Part shown: piece by piece, positions 34,766 to 45,795 of the stretch | Layout of the letters: every line of letters begins with the position of its first letter | Numbering within the stretch: the stretch's first letter is position 1 | Notes under the pieces: generated by a model | The model's input: only the letters and a program-made list of their open reading frames with translations | Told to the model about the DNA's origin: nothing | Database searches by the model: none | Position numbers and translations under genes: made by a program | NCBI GenBank assembly: GCA_037013685.1 | Contig: CM072884.1 | Coordinates: 113,760,730 to 113,824,729, forward strand | DNA: 64,000 nucleotides | Direction of reading: 5' to 3' | Source: Acridotheres tristis | Taxonomy: Eukaryota > Chordata > Aves > Passeriformes > Sturnidae

Positions 34766-37124
34766 GTCTGTCAGTTTAAAATCATTGTCCTTTGTCAAAG
34801 GACAGGTTAAAGCACCTGGTTACACCTTAGAGAATTCCAGACAGGAATGTGTCCATCATTCCAGCCAAATAATCACAATGCCTGTCATTTATGGGGTCAG
34901 AGCATCACTTCTTCCTATTTGTCCATTTCTTCATGGCCTGTTTGGTTTATAGTTTATTTTTTATAGTTTTTTTGTTCTATAGATTTTTTTTTGTTTTATG
35001 CTTTTTTAATCTACATGTGTAAAAAGCAGGAGGATCCCATTTTGGGTCACCATGGACTATTGACATGGACTTTTTGTTGATGTGGGCTTATTTTAGTGGA
35101 ATGATATCCAAAGGGAAATAGAAACATTTTTCTTCTCCAATTGTCCCTTCCAATAGGAAATGAGATTGGGAGCAATGATTCCAAGTGGAGCTGCATCCTT
35201 TGGTGTGCTCCAAGAGAAAAACCACGGGACATCTCGCTGTCCCGATTTATGAAAAAATGTGTCTGCATGAGATTAAATCCTCTCCTGTTTCCCTGGCAAA
35301 AGTGCCCCCGGGTATTTTTGTATCTAATCAGGCTCTCTGTCGTTTATCAGGATGTTTAGGCAGAGCTGGAGGTCAAACAAAGGGCTCTGTGCTCAGCCAG
35401 GTACAGGCTGAGACAAAACCTTTGGAGTAAGGAAAGGGAATAAATCTCCTCCACACAGGTTTATCAGGGCTCCTGATAAGTGGGGACACAAGTGACACAT
35501 CACTGTGCAACCCACTCTTGACCACTTGTGGTTTTAGTTCTGATATTCTCAGCAATATGTGGAATGTTTATCGAAATTAGAACCTGAATAAAGCACAAAA
35601 TATGAAGTTTTAGGGATCATTTTAAAGAGAAATTCTGGGTTTGATGGGATTAAATTACTCCAGGTGAGCCCTGAGCTGTGGGATTTGTGTTTGTATTTTA
35701 ATGATGCAGAATTTGATCATTCTGGGTGTGGGTTGGCAAAATCAACCCCCAGAGATGGGGATCCCCCCAGTTCAAGGCTCTTTGTCTTCAGCCAAACCAT
35801 CCCAATCATTCCACGGTTTGGAATTTGGGTGCTGGGGGCTGTTCTGGAGGAGGATCCGTTTGCCAGCAGGAACTTTTCCATTTTCACAGCACTGAAATCC
35901 CAGCTCACATGGCAATGGATCAGCATGAGGAACAGGAGGAACATCCAGAGCTGAAGCTTCCAGGGATGAATGAGTGGGATGCAGAGTCTGAGTGCAGGTC
36001 TGGATTCACGTTGGAGGGAATTACAATCAGGAAAGTCAGCTCTGTCTCCTTGTCAAACCAAATTCCTGAATTGCATCTCTGAAGAGGTGGAATATCTTTT
36101 GGGATAACCTCAGTGGAGACACGAATGCAAAACCAGGAGTCTGTGCCATGAAATGCACTGATTCCCACAGGGACAACAAGCTGAAGGTCACTGGAGCAGA
36201 CGAGGAGCAGACAAACAAATAAACACCCACTTGACTCCAGCCTCTGGGATGTTTGTGGGACCAAATCCTGACTTTTAGCTGGAATCTGGTGTCTGTGATA
36301 ACCAGTTTGCATCAGGAACCTTGTGCTGTTCTTTTTTCTGCCACTAGAACAGCAGCAAATTCCTGAAAATCAAGGATCACCCCCTCCACGTTAGACACTG
36401 CACACACCAAGGTCTGCAGACACACTGTGAAAAATCGGATTTGTTTTCAAAATGAACACGAACTTTGATGAAAATGCTAATTCCTTATCTTTGTTCCATC
36501 CTCAGGTCAGTCAAAGGCAGCACCAGACATACTCAACTCGTGGTTCTTAAATGTGAAACCAAAAAAAAAAAAAAAGCAGGATCAAAAGGGTGTTGGTGGG
36601 ATAAATGCATAAGCCAGGCTTTTCTGGCCATCACAGAGTACTGTAGAAATTCCAAGGTGAATCAACACTTCCTGGCTTTCTCCTAGAGCTGTTTCTGGAG
36701 CCTTCCATGGAGACCCCAGGATGTGTTTCTAGAGAGCTGGACATGAGCAGCTCCAGCAGGGCAATTATCCAGAGGGAATCCAATTAAAAGATTACAGTTC
36801 TCCAGCCAGGGTGTTGTTGTAGAGATGCACAGAATTATCTCTTGAAATCCCTCAGGCAGCTTTCCCAGAATAACCTGCTGGATGCACTCCAGCTCCCAGG
36901 GGAGGCTCTGGCTCAGGAAATCATCTCTGTGCTCAGCACAGCTCCAGCCTCAGCTCCAAGTCAGGCACAGACTTTGTGAGAGGCATTTCCCAGCAGGATG
37001 AGGGGAATTGCACCATCCCTGCCTCCCAAAATCCCAAAATGCAGGTTCCACCAGCAGATGTCAGAGAGCTGGGAGGAGGCTGCTGAAAAATCTCCATGGA
37101 TTTGCTGTGCTTCCATAGAATTAT
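34766..37124. other. intergenic spacer
   Basis: This is one of the longest stretches without recognised repeats. No exon is identified. An A run lies near 36,561-36,575. KCNE2 5' non-coding exons cannot be excluded. Confidence 0.45.
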
Positions 37125-37525
37125 GGAATGATTTGGGTTAGGAGGGATCTTGATCATCCCATTCCAACCCCCATCCATGGGCAGGGACACCTCCCACTGT
37201 CCCAGTGTCCAACCTGGAACTGAACATTCCAGGGATCCAGGGGCAGCCACAGCAAATCTGGGCACCCTGTGCCAGCCCTGCCCACCCTGCCAGGGAACAA
37301 TTCCTGCCCAAAATCCCATCCAGCCCTGCCCTCTGGCACTGGGAGCCATTCCCTGGGTGCTGTCCCTCCATTCCCTGTTCCTGTCCCTCCATTCCCTGTG
37401 TCCTGTCCCTCCATTCCCTGTTCCTGTCCCTCCATTCCCTGTGTCCTGTCCCTCCATTCCCTGTCCCTGTCCCTCCATTCCCTGTGTCCTGTCCCTCCTT
37501 TCCTCCCAGCAGAGCTCCTCCATCC
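37125..37525 (-). mobile_element. CR1 LINE fragment with short variant of the 22-bp array
   Basis: The antisense CR1 tail (GAATGATTTGGGTTAGGAGG) leads into the array region (about 37,345-37,500). There the units alternate between GGGTGCTG, TTCCTG, GTGTCCTG and CCCTG cores, each followed by TCCCTCCATTCCCT. The array is therefore more degenerate than at 1.2 or 51.6 kb. Confidence 0.82.
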
Positions 37526-37905
37526 TCCTAAAGGGTTGAAGATTTTATTTTCAAGATCTGTTCTGGCTCTACTTGGGTCAAGCAAACAGCTCCATGTTCA
37601 CTTTTGCACCTTAAAAGTCAAGAGATTAAATTCCCCAAAGCTCTGGTTAAAACAAAATAACGTTGAATCCTAAAAGATCCCAGAATCCTGGAATGGTTTG
37701 GGTTGGGAGGGACCCCAAATCCCCCCCAGTGCCAGCCCTGCCATGGCAGGGACACCTCCCACTGTCCCAATGTCCAACCTGGAACTGAACATTCCAGGGA
37801 TCCAGGGGCAGCCACAGCTGCTCTGGGCACCCTGTGCCAGCCCTGCCCACCCTGCCAGGGAACAATTCCTAATTCCCAAAATCCCATCCAGCCCTGCCCT
37901 CCTTC
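37232..37905. repeat. direct duplication, copy 1 (partner at 56,367-57,020)
   Basis: The segment includes CR1 array sequence, about 155 bp of non-CR1 DNA (37,525-37,680; for example AGGGTTGAAGATTTTATTTT) and a second CR1 tail (37,680-37,905). The same order and nearly the same bases recur at 56.4-57.0 kb. I count two substitutions in the non-CR1 part. Confidence 0.88.
37680..37905 (-). mobile_element. CR1 LINE 3' end fragment
   Basis: The antisense CR1 tail begins GAATCCTGGAATGGTTTGGG and runs to CCCAAAATCCCATCCAGCCC. It is part of the duplicated segment. Confidence 0.85.
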
Positions 37906-38699
37906 AGTTTCCAACCATCCCCCCAGTGCTGTCACTCCATGCCCTCCTGGACCATGGCAATACCCAGAGTTCTGGAGTATTATCCACATTATCTCCCAAA
38001 TCCCACATTCCCTCATCCCAAGGAGGGAGATGACCCCATGTGACCCAGCATGAGAACTTCCCCTGGCTTCCAGAACCTTCCTGAGGGTCCTGCATGGGGG
38101 ACATTGGGCATCCAGCCCAGCTCAGAGCAGGCTCAGTGCAGGATCCAGAGCACTCCCAGGGGTGCCAGGTCCCTTGGGTGCCACCAGACCCTCACCCTGG
38201 AGCCCGGGCTGGGTGCCAGGGCAGGGCTGGCCCCTGCCTGCCCCTCCAGAGGGGAGGATTTTCTGCTGGGAGCAGGAGCTGGGCTGCAAGACCCGTTTGC
38301 ACAATAGGATCAAAAACAGGTCCAAGGTCAAGGCAGGGGGAGGAAACAAGGAACGAGGGACGTTCCCTTGCTCATGCAACACATCCCAGGTTTCATGGGC
38401 AGGGATTTCTTAACTGCTCTTTAACCCTTGCTTGCCTTCCTTGAGCTCTCCGTGCTTTTAACCATGTGGGAAGCCCCACATAACCCCAAGCCTCGGGGTT
38501 TTTTGGTGAGTTTTGGCCTCTGTGACCTCCTGGGATGGTTGTGTGTCAAGCTGAGATTTTTTTTTTTTCCTGCCAAAATCAACAGCAGTGGAAATGGAAC
38601 TTTCTGCAACAGTCGGGCTCAGAAGATGTTGGATCCCAGAAATTTGGAGTTTTTTGAGCTTTCTGAGCTTTCTGGCACTGCCCCCCTGCAGAACACTGC
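37906..38699. other. intergenic spacer
   Basis: No gene is recognised. The right part (from about 38,450) may be the diverged 5' portion of the LTR that follows. Confidence 0.45.
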
Positions 38700-39235
38700 T
38701 TTGGACCTGAGCCCTTGGACAAAGCTCCCAAATGTGAGTGATGGAGTTAAAATCAGGGCTGTGGAGTTCAATAGAAGTGTGTGATTGCACATGGGGAAGG
38801 GTTTGGGATTTGGGGTTTTTATAATACAGTGATAGGTGTGGGACAAGCTGGGGGATTTGGGGTGGGGTCTCCTTTCTGTCTTCTCCTTCCTCCTTCTCCA
38901 TGATTTCAGGCAGCAGTTTCTGGTTGGACACTTGGTGCTGCACTGGGGGTCACAGGAGTTTGGTTATTGGGTTAAAAATATAAATAATAGAGGTGTTAAT
39001 TCTCCATCGGACTGTTCAGCTTTAAGAGACCTTGCAGCAGCTGGATCCAGCTCCATTCTGCTCACTTTTAGCTGGTGGCCAGAAGTGTTACAGAACTCTC
39101 TGTACTTTAAATAAGATTTAATAAACAACCAAGCCCCAAACACGAGAAAATTCGTCTCCTTTGTGTTTTTTAATCCTGGCTCTGAGTGAAGACAGAAGAA
39201 ACTTCAGACAAGCCGCTGATTAAGTGGTGTAAATA
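38700..39235 (+). mobile_element. passerine-type ERV LTR, unexpanded relative
   Basis: This is the diverged homologue of 32,236-33,720, sharing GATGGAGTTAAAATCA, AGTTTCTGGTTGG, GCTTTAAGAGACCTTGCAGC and AAGATTTAATAAACAACCAA. The position of the tandem array in the relative holds here only a single short stretch (TTAATTCTCCATCGGACTGT). Confidence 0.7.
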
Positions 39236-39304
39236 CCACCCTGACAAGAAGATGCCACTGCAGGAGGTCGTGTGGGGTGGCTGCTCTGGTTTGCTGGGTC
39301 ATTC

Positions 39305-39975
39305 AAATATTATATTTTTTATATATATATATAAAATAATATAATATATAATGTACATATATCTCAAATATTATATATTATATAGTCTATAATTATATAT
39401 TATGTATTATATATTATATATTATATATTATGTATTATATATTATATATTATATATTATATATTATATATTATATATTATATATTATATATTATATATTA
39501 TATATTATATATTATATATTATATAATATATATTATGTATTATATATTATATATTATATATTATATATTATGTATTATATATTATGTATTATATATTATA
39601 TATTATATATTATATATTATGTATTATATATTATATATTATATATTATATATTGTATATTGTATATTATATATTATATATTATATATTACATATTATTCA
39701 TTATATATTATATATTATTCATTATTTATTATATATTATATTATATTATATTATATTATATTATATTATATTATATTATATTATATTATATTATATTATA
39801 TTATATTATATTATATTATATTATATTATATTATATTATATTATATTATATTATATTATATTATATTATATTATATTATATTATATTATATATTCTTATA
39901 TTATGATATAGCTATCAAATATATACATACATATACATATATGAAATATTATATGATATATTATATGATATGATA
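39305..39975. repeat. AT-only satellite: 7-bp then 5-bp units
   Basis: The left part (to about 39,730) repeats TTATATA with TTATGTA and related variants. The right part (about 39,735-39,890) is a nearly pure TTATA pentamer. The tract is almost entirely A and T. Long reading frames rich in Tyr, Ile and Leu on the plus strand are artefacts of it. Confidence 0.95.
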
Positions 39976-40934
39976 TTTCTGCCAAACTCTGAGCTCAGCA
40001 CAGGTTGTTCCCCGTGGCCAGGTGCTCATCCCAGAATTCTGGCAGGATTTGTTCCTCCTGTTCCTGCCTGTGGCACGAACACAGCACAGTAACCAGTTAC
40101 ACCAGTAACACCATCCCAGAATGCCAGAATTGTTATGGAGATCCCCCAGCCCAGGCAGGGTCACCCTGAGCAGGTGACACAGGGACACAGCCAGGTGGGT
40201 CTGGGATGTCTCCAGAGGGGGAGAATCCATCAGCTCCACGGGCAGCTGCTCCAGGGCTCCATGGAAAGACATCCCTCCTCAGGCTGAGGTGCAGCTCCAA
40301 CCCATTTCCCTTCCCTGACTCTTTAGGAATAAGAATAAAATCATCACTAAAAATAGAAAGGATTAAGATACATACACCTGTGAGTTCCTGCAACCTGGTC
40401 TAGGGAATGTTCCCTTCCCAAGATGAGAATGCCAGGAAAAACTTCCAACAGAACAAGGCTCAGGAGTGTCCTGGATTTCTTCAGAGCCCAGGAGGGCTGG
40501 GATTTAATCCTTGACTCACTTCAGCCCTCTGTCTTCTGAACAGCCTGGTTTTAAAATGTGCCTGGAACAACATCCCATCCTTGCCAAGGAGTCAGGGAAG
40601 GGGTGGAATTCTCCAGGGGATCAGGCCACGTGTTTTCCTGAGGAATGATGGAAACAGATCCTTCACCCCTCCATCTCTTCTCAGGAATAATTCAGTAATT
40701 CCATGAGCATTTGGGTTACCAACACCACACTCCACTGAAGTGGGTGTTGATGGGAACTTAGCTCCAGTTCAGGCTCTCCAGGTGCTGTTCCCAATTCCCC
40801 ATGGAATTCCATGGACTTCACAAAAACTTGGGTTTTGATCCCTGCTGGTGGGGCTGGAACCAAAGCCAGCCCAAGTATCCCTGCACCTCCAACCTGATCC
40901 AGCCCACAGGTGCCAGCAAAACCTCTCTGAAGAT
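39976..40934. other. spacer with an old CR1 remnant
   Basis: About 40,125-40,330 resembles an older CR1 subfamily in minus orientation (GTTATGGAGATCCCCCAGCC, then CATCCCTCCTCAGGCTGAGG). No gene is recognised in the remainder. Confidence 0.5.
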
Positions 40935-41720
40935 CCATGGGATACACCAATGTCCATGGAATCCATCAATGTCCATGGAATACACCAATGTCCATGGAAT
41001 ACATCAATGTCCATGGAATACATCAATGTTCATGGAATACACCAATGTCCATGGAATCCATCAATGGCCATGGAATACACAATGTCTATGGAATACACCA
41101 AATTCATGGAATACACAATGTCTATGGAATACACCAAATTCATGGAATACACCAATGTCTATGGAATACACAATGTCTATGGAATACACCAATGTCCATG
41201 GAATACACCAATGTCCATGGAATACATCAATGTCCATGGAATACATCAATGTTCATGGAATACACAATGTCTATGGAATACACCAAATTTATGGAATACA
41301 CCAAATTTATAGAATACACCAATGTCCATGGAATCCATCAATGGCCATGGAATACACCAAATGTATGGAATACACCAAATTTATAGAATACACCAAATTT
41401 ATGGAATACACCAATGTCCATGGAATACACCAATGTCCATGGAATACACCAATGTCCATGGAATACATCAATGTCCATGGAATACACCAATGTCCATGGA
41501 ATGTATCAATATCCATGGAATACACCAATATCCATGGAATACACCAAATTTATGGAATACACCAATGCCCATGGAATACACCAATATCCATGGAATGCAC
41601 CAACATCCATGGAATACATCAACATCAATGGAATACACCAATATCTATGGAATACACCAAATTTATGGAATACACCAAATTTATGGAATGCACCAAAATC
41701 CATGGAACACACCAACATGA
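40935..41720. repeat. 19-bp minisatellite (about 40 copies)
   Basis: The main unit is TCCATGGAATACACCAATG. Variants carry AAATTTATGGAATACACC, ATCAATG or CACAATGTCTATGG, and many units are 18-20 bp. Because 19 is not a multiple of three, three units give a 19-residue peptide period in each frame. This explains the 40,801-41,877 reading frame, which I do not consider a gene. Confidence 0.95.
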
Positions 41721-42965
41721 GGATGTCCCTCCTGGCTCAGCCAGGAGTCCGAGGAGGACACTGTCACACCCTGAGGGGAGGCATTTTATGATTTCTCTTC
41801 TGAGCCCCAAGGAACCATCTAGAAAGGCTCTGGCTGCTCCCCTGCCCTCCCCTTTTTCTTGCCCTTGTCCCATGTGAGGCTCCCTGAATTCCCAGGGAGC
41901 ATCTTTGTCCCAGCAGGGAAGGTCTGACAGGAGCATCCAGGTGACCTTTGCCTCCTTCCTTGGTCTCCTCTGTTTCCCATGGACAGTTTGATCCCCACAT
42001 ACATTTTTTTTTTTTCATTTTCCCACCCTCCTCTTTCCTGCCCCTCCCTCCCCTTTCCCAGACAGGGTGGGGAGGTTTTAGGTGAAGAAATCCATCAAGG
42101 GGATGGACAAACCTGAGGGATTAAGGAAGGACAAGCAAGTGGGGCAGGAATGTGGTCACACCTCCCCAGACTAATCCTGTGCTGGGAGTGGACACCATGT
42201 CCTTTTACTCAAACCCCCTGGATACATTTTCCCCCTGTGAATCAGCCTCTTTTGGAATGTTTGCACCTCCCATGTCCCCCAGCTTAGCAGTGTGAAGGGA
42301 GAAGGGGATAAAGTGAATGAGGAGATTCAGGACTTGGATCCAGCTTCACTGTGGTGAGGAGATGAAAGGAGAAGGAATGTGTTGGGAAGGATGAATTAGG
42401 GAAATCTTATAAATACGAGTGCCTAGCAAAAGACTTGGAGAATATGGAAAATAGAAGTGAAATAGAAATGGTAGCAATTTTCAACTGTGTGGCTGAAAGC
42501 AACTGAATGCCTGCAGGCCCCTTTGTTTAGATCATGTTAGATGCTGCCAATACCAAAAAACAAACAGACATCCTCCCTAGGCATGGCAGGAAGGGTCCCA
42601 GATAAAATTTAGAGATGAGAAAAGCAGTAAAACATGGTAATATAGTGATTCCTATAGGTTGCATGCAAACGTTAGAGAATTTGTATCTTGTATTAGATTG
42701 GTGAGTGGAAATGAGAATATTCAACATAGAAGAAGATTTAATGTATTGTAAAGGGGAAAATCTCTCTCTTATGCTCTAACTCTCTTCGTTCTTACTTTCT
42801 TGAGCTCTCTTGAGCTCTCTTCTTTTACTCTCACTCTCTCCCTCTCTCTGTCCTGCTCTGAGCTGTGGCTGCAGTTCCTTGCAGGGCCTCATATAAACCC
42901 ACACCCTACAAAATAAACTGCAAACTTTAAAACCAGAATACAGAGAGCACCTGAGTTTGTCCCAT
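41721..42965. other. spacer, possible LTR-like stretch at its right side
   Basis: From about 42,378 the sequence has LTR-like properties: a TGTGTTGGG start, CATATAAACCC near 42,890, and AATAAACTGC near 42,910. I cannot define its ends or find a second copy. No gene is recognised. Confidence 0.35.
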
Positions 42966-44096
42966 GTGGACACACACATTTATAGAGCTGGGGAATCACA
43001 GCTTGGGAATTCTCTCCAGGCCTGGGTTTCTCCTGACTCTCAGCTCCATTCCCAGGCTGCCAAGCTGACTGCAGCTTCAGTTAGGGAGGAGTCTCCCAGG
43101 GTGACAACACGGTGACAAACAGAGTGGAATTCATCACCAACATTAACCCCTGGTGTCTGTGCCGTGGGACACATCCTGAGGTGCTGTCCCAGGGATGTTT
43201 TTCCCAATTGTCCCATGAGCTCCTGTCCTGTCCTGGCTGCACTGACACACTTTAAATCCGGGCTGGCTGTACAATAAATTGGTTTTTTTTTCCCCACAGA
43301 GCTCCGTGTGTGCTGCTGTCCTTTCTCTCTCTCTGCAGTGCAGTGACCACAGTCCTGACCATCCCAAGGCAGCAATTCCTACAGGAATGAGACTGGAAAG
43401 CTGCTGTGGGAATTCAGCCCTGGCAGACACTGAGCTGGCCCTGCCCACGGGAGCTGTGGCAATCAGTGGCTCCTGCCAAACCCTGGTGCTGCAACTGCTG
43501 CTCTGCCTCCCTCTGCTCTGGGAGGACAGCACTTGGCAGGAAAATGGGGATTCAGCAGGGCTGCCACTCCCAGTTTCCATTCCCTGGAAACCCCAGGCTC
43601 TGGAGGGGTTGATTGTGACAAGTGGCAGGCAGGACAGGATGAGTGTGGCCATTGCACACCTGAGCTGCAGGTTCTGGGAACTGTTCCCACTGCAATGCCA
43701 AATAAAACCTTGTGGTTTCTGTGCTAAAAAGAGAGAGAAAGGACAGCAGTACACACGGAGCTCTGTGGGGAAAAAAGGCCAATTTATTGTACAGCCAGCC
43801 CGGATTTAAAGTGTGTCAGTGCAGCCAGGACAGGACAGGAGCTCATGGGACAATTGGGACAAACATCCTTGGGACAGCACCTCAGGATGTGTCCCACGGC
43901 AAAGACACCAGGGGTTAATGTTGGTGATGAATTCCACTCTGTTTGTCACCGTGTTGTCACCCTGGGAGACTCCTCCCTAACTGAAGCTGCAGTCAGCTTG
44001 GCAGCCTGGGAATGGAGCTGAGAGTCAGGAGAAATCCAGGCCTGGAGAGAATTCCCAAGCTGTGATTCCCCAGCTCTGTGAATACGTGTGTCCACA
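42966..44096. repeat. large inverted repeat (arms about 370 bp, spacer about 395 bp)
   Basis: The left arm (42,966-43,334) and right arm (43,731-44,096) are near-identical reverse complements. For example, TAGGGAGGAGTCTCCCAGGG at about 43,082 matches CCCTGGGAGACTCCTCCCTA at about 43,960. Each arm contains an AATAAA or TTTATT motif next to a T or A run and a CT/AG tract, so the arms may be LTRs in opposite orientation. The spacer has its own AATAAA near 43,700. Weaker homology continues about 20 bp outside both arms. Confidence 0.9.
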
Positions 44097-44204
44097 AAAC
44101 CTCAGGTCTCCTTGAGGCCAAACCATGAACCTTTGGCCCTCTGGTACCATCAGGAGCCTCACTTGCCCCTCTCTTCTGTGTGGAAGTGGAGAGAACCTGG
44201 AACC

Positions 44205-44300
44205 ACAGAATGTTTTAGGTTGGAAAAGGCCTGTAAGATGATGGAGTCCAACGTGTAACAGAGCACCACCAAGTCCACCCCAAATCCATGCTCCAAAGAG
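44205..44300 (-). mobile_element. old CR1-like tail remnant
   Basis: CACAGAATGTTTTAGGTTGG, then CTGTAAGATGATGGAGTCCA resembles the antisense tail of an older CR1 subfamily. Confidence 0.55.
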
Positions 44301-44306
44301 CCACAG

Positions 44307-44829
44307 TTATAAATGAGAGACAAAAGTCTCAATATTCAGCAAAATTTAGATTGCTTTATTTGATATAGAAAGAGCAAGCAGTGCTGGGGAACGTGAGGGG
44401 TCACTGCCCACTCCACGCTCCACCCAACCTTGGTTTGCAGCCTGTGATTTCTTGAAATTAATAATTTTTGGTTTTTTCTTGTCATAAGCAGTGGTGGTTG
44501 AATAAACATCCCTGTAGAAAACCACCAGAGAAGTTCTGGGAGTCTGGTTTTTGGGATAGGCAGTATTGATCAGACAAAGGCAGGAAGGGCTATTGGGAAG
44601 TTCTGATTTTGCAAGCTGGTGGCTGATACAACTTATTTGGAAAACATAACATAATATAATGTACCATAATACAACATAATATAACATAACAAGGTGATTT
44701 TAAACAGAATGATTTAATAATATAATTTCCTTTATCTAGTGTCCATGCTTCACTTCAGAGCTTAGTATTCTGGTTTATACAAACCCCAATGCTTTTGTGA
44801 TTAACACCAATCTTTTATCAATTATCACA
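44307..44829 (-). mobile_element. ERV LTR, copy 1 (minus strand)
   Basis: This is homologous to 55,415-55,984 in the same orientation. On the minus strand it begins TGTGATAATTGATAAAAG and carries CAAATAAAGCAATCTA as polyadenylation signal close to its 3' end. It contains short ATAACATA-type repeats absent from copy 2. No target-site duplication was evident. Confidence 0.7.
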
Positions 44830-44867
44830 TCTACATGGCTTTGAAATCCCTCCAGGGATCCATCTTC

Positions 44868-45175
44868 TGGGCAGCCCCTGCCAAGGCCTGAGCTCCCTTT
44901 CCATGGGGAAATTCCTGCTGCTGTCCAAGCTGAGCCTGCCCTGGCCCAGCCTGAGGCCGTTCCCTCTCCTCCTGTCCCTGTTCCCTGGAGCAGAGCCCGA
45001 CCCCCCCTCCCTGCCCCTCCTGCCAGGGACTTGTGCAGAGCCACAAGGTCCCCCCTGAGCCTCCTTTTCTCCAGCCTCAGCCCCTTTCCAGCTCCCTCAG
45101 CCCCTCCTGGGGCTCCAGCCCCTTCCCAGCTCCGTTCCCTGCCCTGGGCACCTCCAGCCCCTCCAGGGCTCCCTT
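44868..45175 (-). mobile_element. CR1 LINE fragment
   Basis: The antisense CR1 sequence runs GGGCAGCCCCTGCCAAGGCC through CTCCTTTTCTCCAGCCTCAG to CACCTCCAGCCCCTCCAGGG. It is the same region as 10,560-10,860, truncated at both sides. Confidence 0.82.
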
Positions 45176-45524
45176 GTGAGGGCCCAACGTGATTCTTCAG
45201 AGAAGCCTCAGCTCCACAGGTTGTGTTTATCCAAGAAAATTCCAGGATAACAACAAAAAAACCCATTTGAATGTGATGGATCAGGACCCACTTTTATTTC
45301 CAGGGCTCAGAGTGTGGCTGTCAGGTGTGTAAAGGTCAGAGCAGAGGGCTCAGCTCGCAGCCTGCACCAGGGCCATGAGGGACAGCAGGGCCTCCCCTGA
45401 TGGCAGAGCAGCTCTGCTGCCAGGTTTTCCACTCCATGGAAGCACAGGGGAGGTGGGGACAGTCAGCCCCTTGCAGTGTGACTGTCCTTGGTGACATTTG
45501 TACTTCCCGTATTCCTCAGAGCCC
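45176..45524. other. intergenic spacer
   Basis: No gene is confirmed. A minus-strand frame ending near 45,350 has a hydrophobic C-terminus followed by AATAAA about 50 bases on, but I recognise no protein family. Confidence 0.4.
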
Positions 45525-45795
45525 CTGGCAGGGCCTGAAGGGGCTCCAGGAGAGCTGGAGAGGGACTGGGGACAAGGATGGAGGGACAGCACACAGGGAA
45601 TGGCTTCAAAGCAGGATTTGATGGGATTTTGGGAATTAGGAATTGTTCCCTGGGAGGGGCTGGGATGGAATTCCCAGACCCTGGATCCCTGGCAGTGCCC
45701 AAGGCCAGGTTGGACATTGGGACAGTGGGAGGTGTCCCTGCCATGGCTGGGATGGCACTGGGTGATCTTCAAGATCCCTTCCAACACAAACCATT
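45525..45795 (+). mobile_element. CR1 LINE 3' fragment
   Basis: The plus-oriented copy runs CCCTGGCAGGGCCTGAAGGG, GGATTTGATGGGATTTTGGG, then AAGATCCCTTCCAACACAAA. Only one 22-bp-type unit (GGGACAGCACACAGGGAATG) is present at the array position, making this an unexpanded comparator. Confidence 0.85.

Noticed and set aside
39402..39973. Tyr/Ile/Leu-rich reading frames that look hydrophobic
   Set aside because: They are translations of the AT-only satellite and have no coding signature.
40801..41877. 358-codon plus-strand frame with a repeating His/Asn/Trp-containing peptide
   Set aside because: It is the 19-bp array read in sequence. The same 19-residue period appears in all three frames, as expected of repeat translation rather than a gene.
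45350..45530. Minus-strand frame with a hydrophobic C-terminus followed by AATAAA, resembling the end of a GPI-anchored protein
   Set aside because: It matches no family I can name. Its upstream part is CR1 sequence, and no convincing splice acceptor or further exon was found.
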